This document shows, in pieces, positions 5,624 to 5,654 of a stretch of DNA of 5,654 bases. Each line of letters begins with the position of its first letter. Position 1 is the stretch's first letter. This DNA comes from Methanomassiliicoccales archaeon. Lineage in GTDB: Archaea > Thermoplasmatota > Thermoplasmata > Sysuiplasmatales > Sysuiplasmataceae. The translations under genes were made by a program, and so were the position numbers. Where the stretch lies: the NCBI GenBank assembly GCA_027365715.1, contig DAHXLZ010000132.1, positions 1-5,654 on the forward strand, written 5' to 3'. The notes under the pieces were generated by a model that was not told where the DNA came from, ran no database searches, and saw only the letters and a program-made list of their open reading frames with translations.

Positions 5624-5654
5624 ATGGCATCCAAAGCGGTCATCGACTGGCTGC
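5624..5654 (+). CDS. possible N terminus of an unidentified protein (runs off window)
   Basis: ATG followed by codons for ASKAVIDWL, open to the window edge. An in-frame ATG at 5597 would add nine residues (MSIQPHRCK). The pattern K-x-x-I-x-W-L near a start is seen at the beginning of some uncharacterised prenyltransferase/squalene-cyclase-like repeat proteins, but ten residues are far too few to identify a family. The preceding 190 bases (5433-5623) hold nothing else I can support. Confidence 0.25.
   Translation, partial: MASKAVIDWL

Noticed and set aside
5362..5643. 93-codon minus-strand open frame at the right end
   Set aside because: It overlaps the well-conserved end of the SRPBCC frame. 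Although it has a hydrophobic stretch, there is no recognisable domain and no start signal.

Overview
The window looks like chromosomal DNA from an archaeon of intermediate GC (roughly 50%), most plausibly a member of the Thermoplasmatota. This rests on heavy use of AGG/AGA (Arg) and ATA (Ile) codons, TATA-like boxes about 30 nt before some start codons with no ribosome binding site (leaderless style), and an archaeal-looking UbiA/MenA-type prenyltransferase. It is an inference. No rRNA, tRNA or single-copy marker is present to confirm it.

Layout: (1) 1-720, minus strand: the first 240 codons of a membrane UbiA-family prenyltransferase (MenA-like), cut by the window edge. (2) 721-1145: a divergent intergenic region of 425 bases with no convincing gene but with several inverted repeats, including a nested set at 965-1040. 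(3) 1146-3134, plus: a complete M13-family (PepO/neprilysin-like) zinc metallopeptidase without a signal peptide. (4) 3135-3404: spacer with two hairpins and a probable promoter. (5) 3405-3818, plus: a small DUF1801 protein. (6) 3819-3975: convergent spacer with a (CCAT)6 microsatellite. (7) 3976-4740, minus: an FkbM-type SAM methyltransferase. (8) 4741-4889: divergent spacer with a short ORF that ends in an ATGA overlap with the next gene. (9) 4890-5432, plus: an SRPBCC/AHSA1-type gene interrupted by two in-frame TGA codons nine bases apart, without a frameshift. (10) 5433-5654: spacer and the possible first codons of another plus-strand gene.

The genes do not form an evident operon or pathway. 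Each complete gene has its own promoter-like region, and strands alternate. The prenyltransferase would serve isoprenoid quinone or lipid synthesis, the peptidase oligopeptide turnover, and the FkbM enzyme O-methylation of a glycan or small molecule. DUF1801 and SRPBCC proteins are small ligand-binding or housekeeping folds of uncertain role.

I did not find a clear new multi-gene system. The item most worth a second look is the SRPBCC gene with two clustered in-frame stops. Its second half is otherwise intact and begins with a TTG preceded by a Shine-Dalgarno-like GAGGGG, so it may be a very recent pseudogene, a split gene, a recoding event or a sequencing error.
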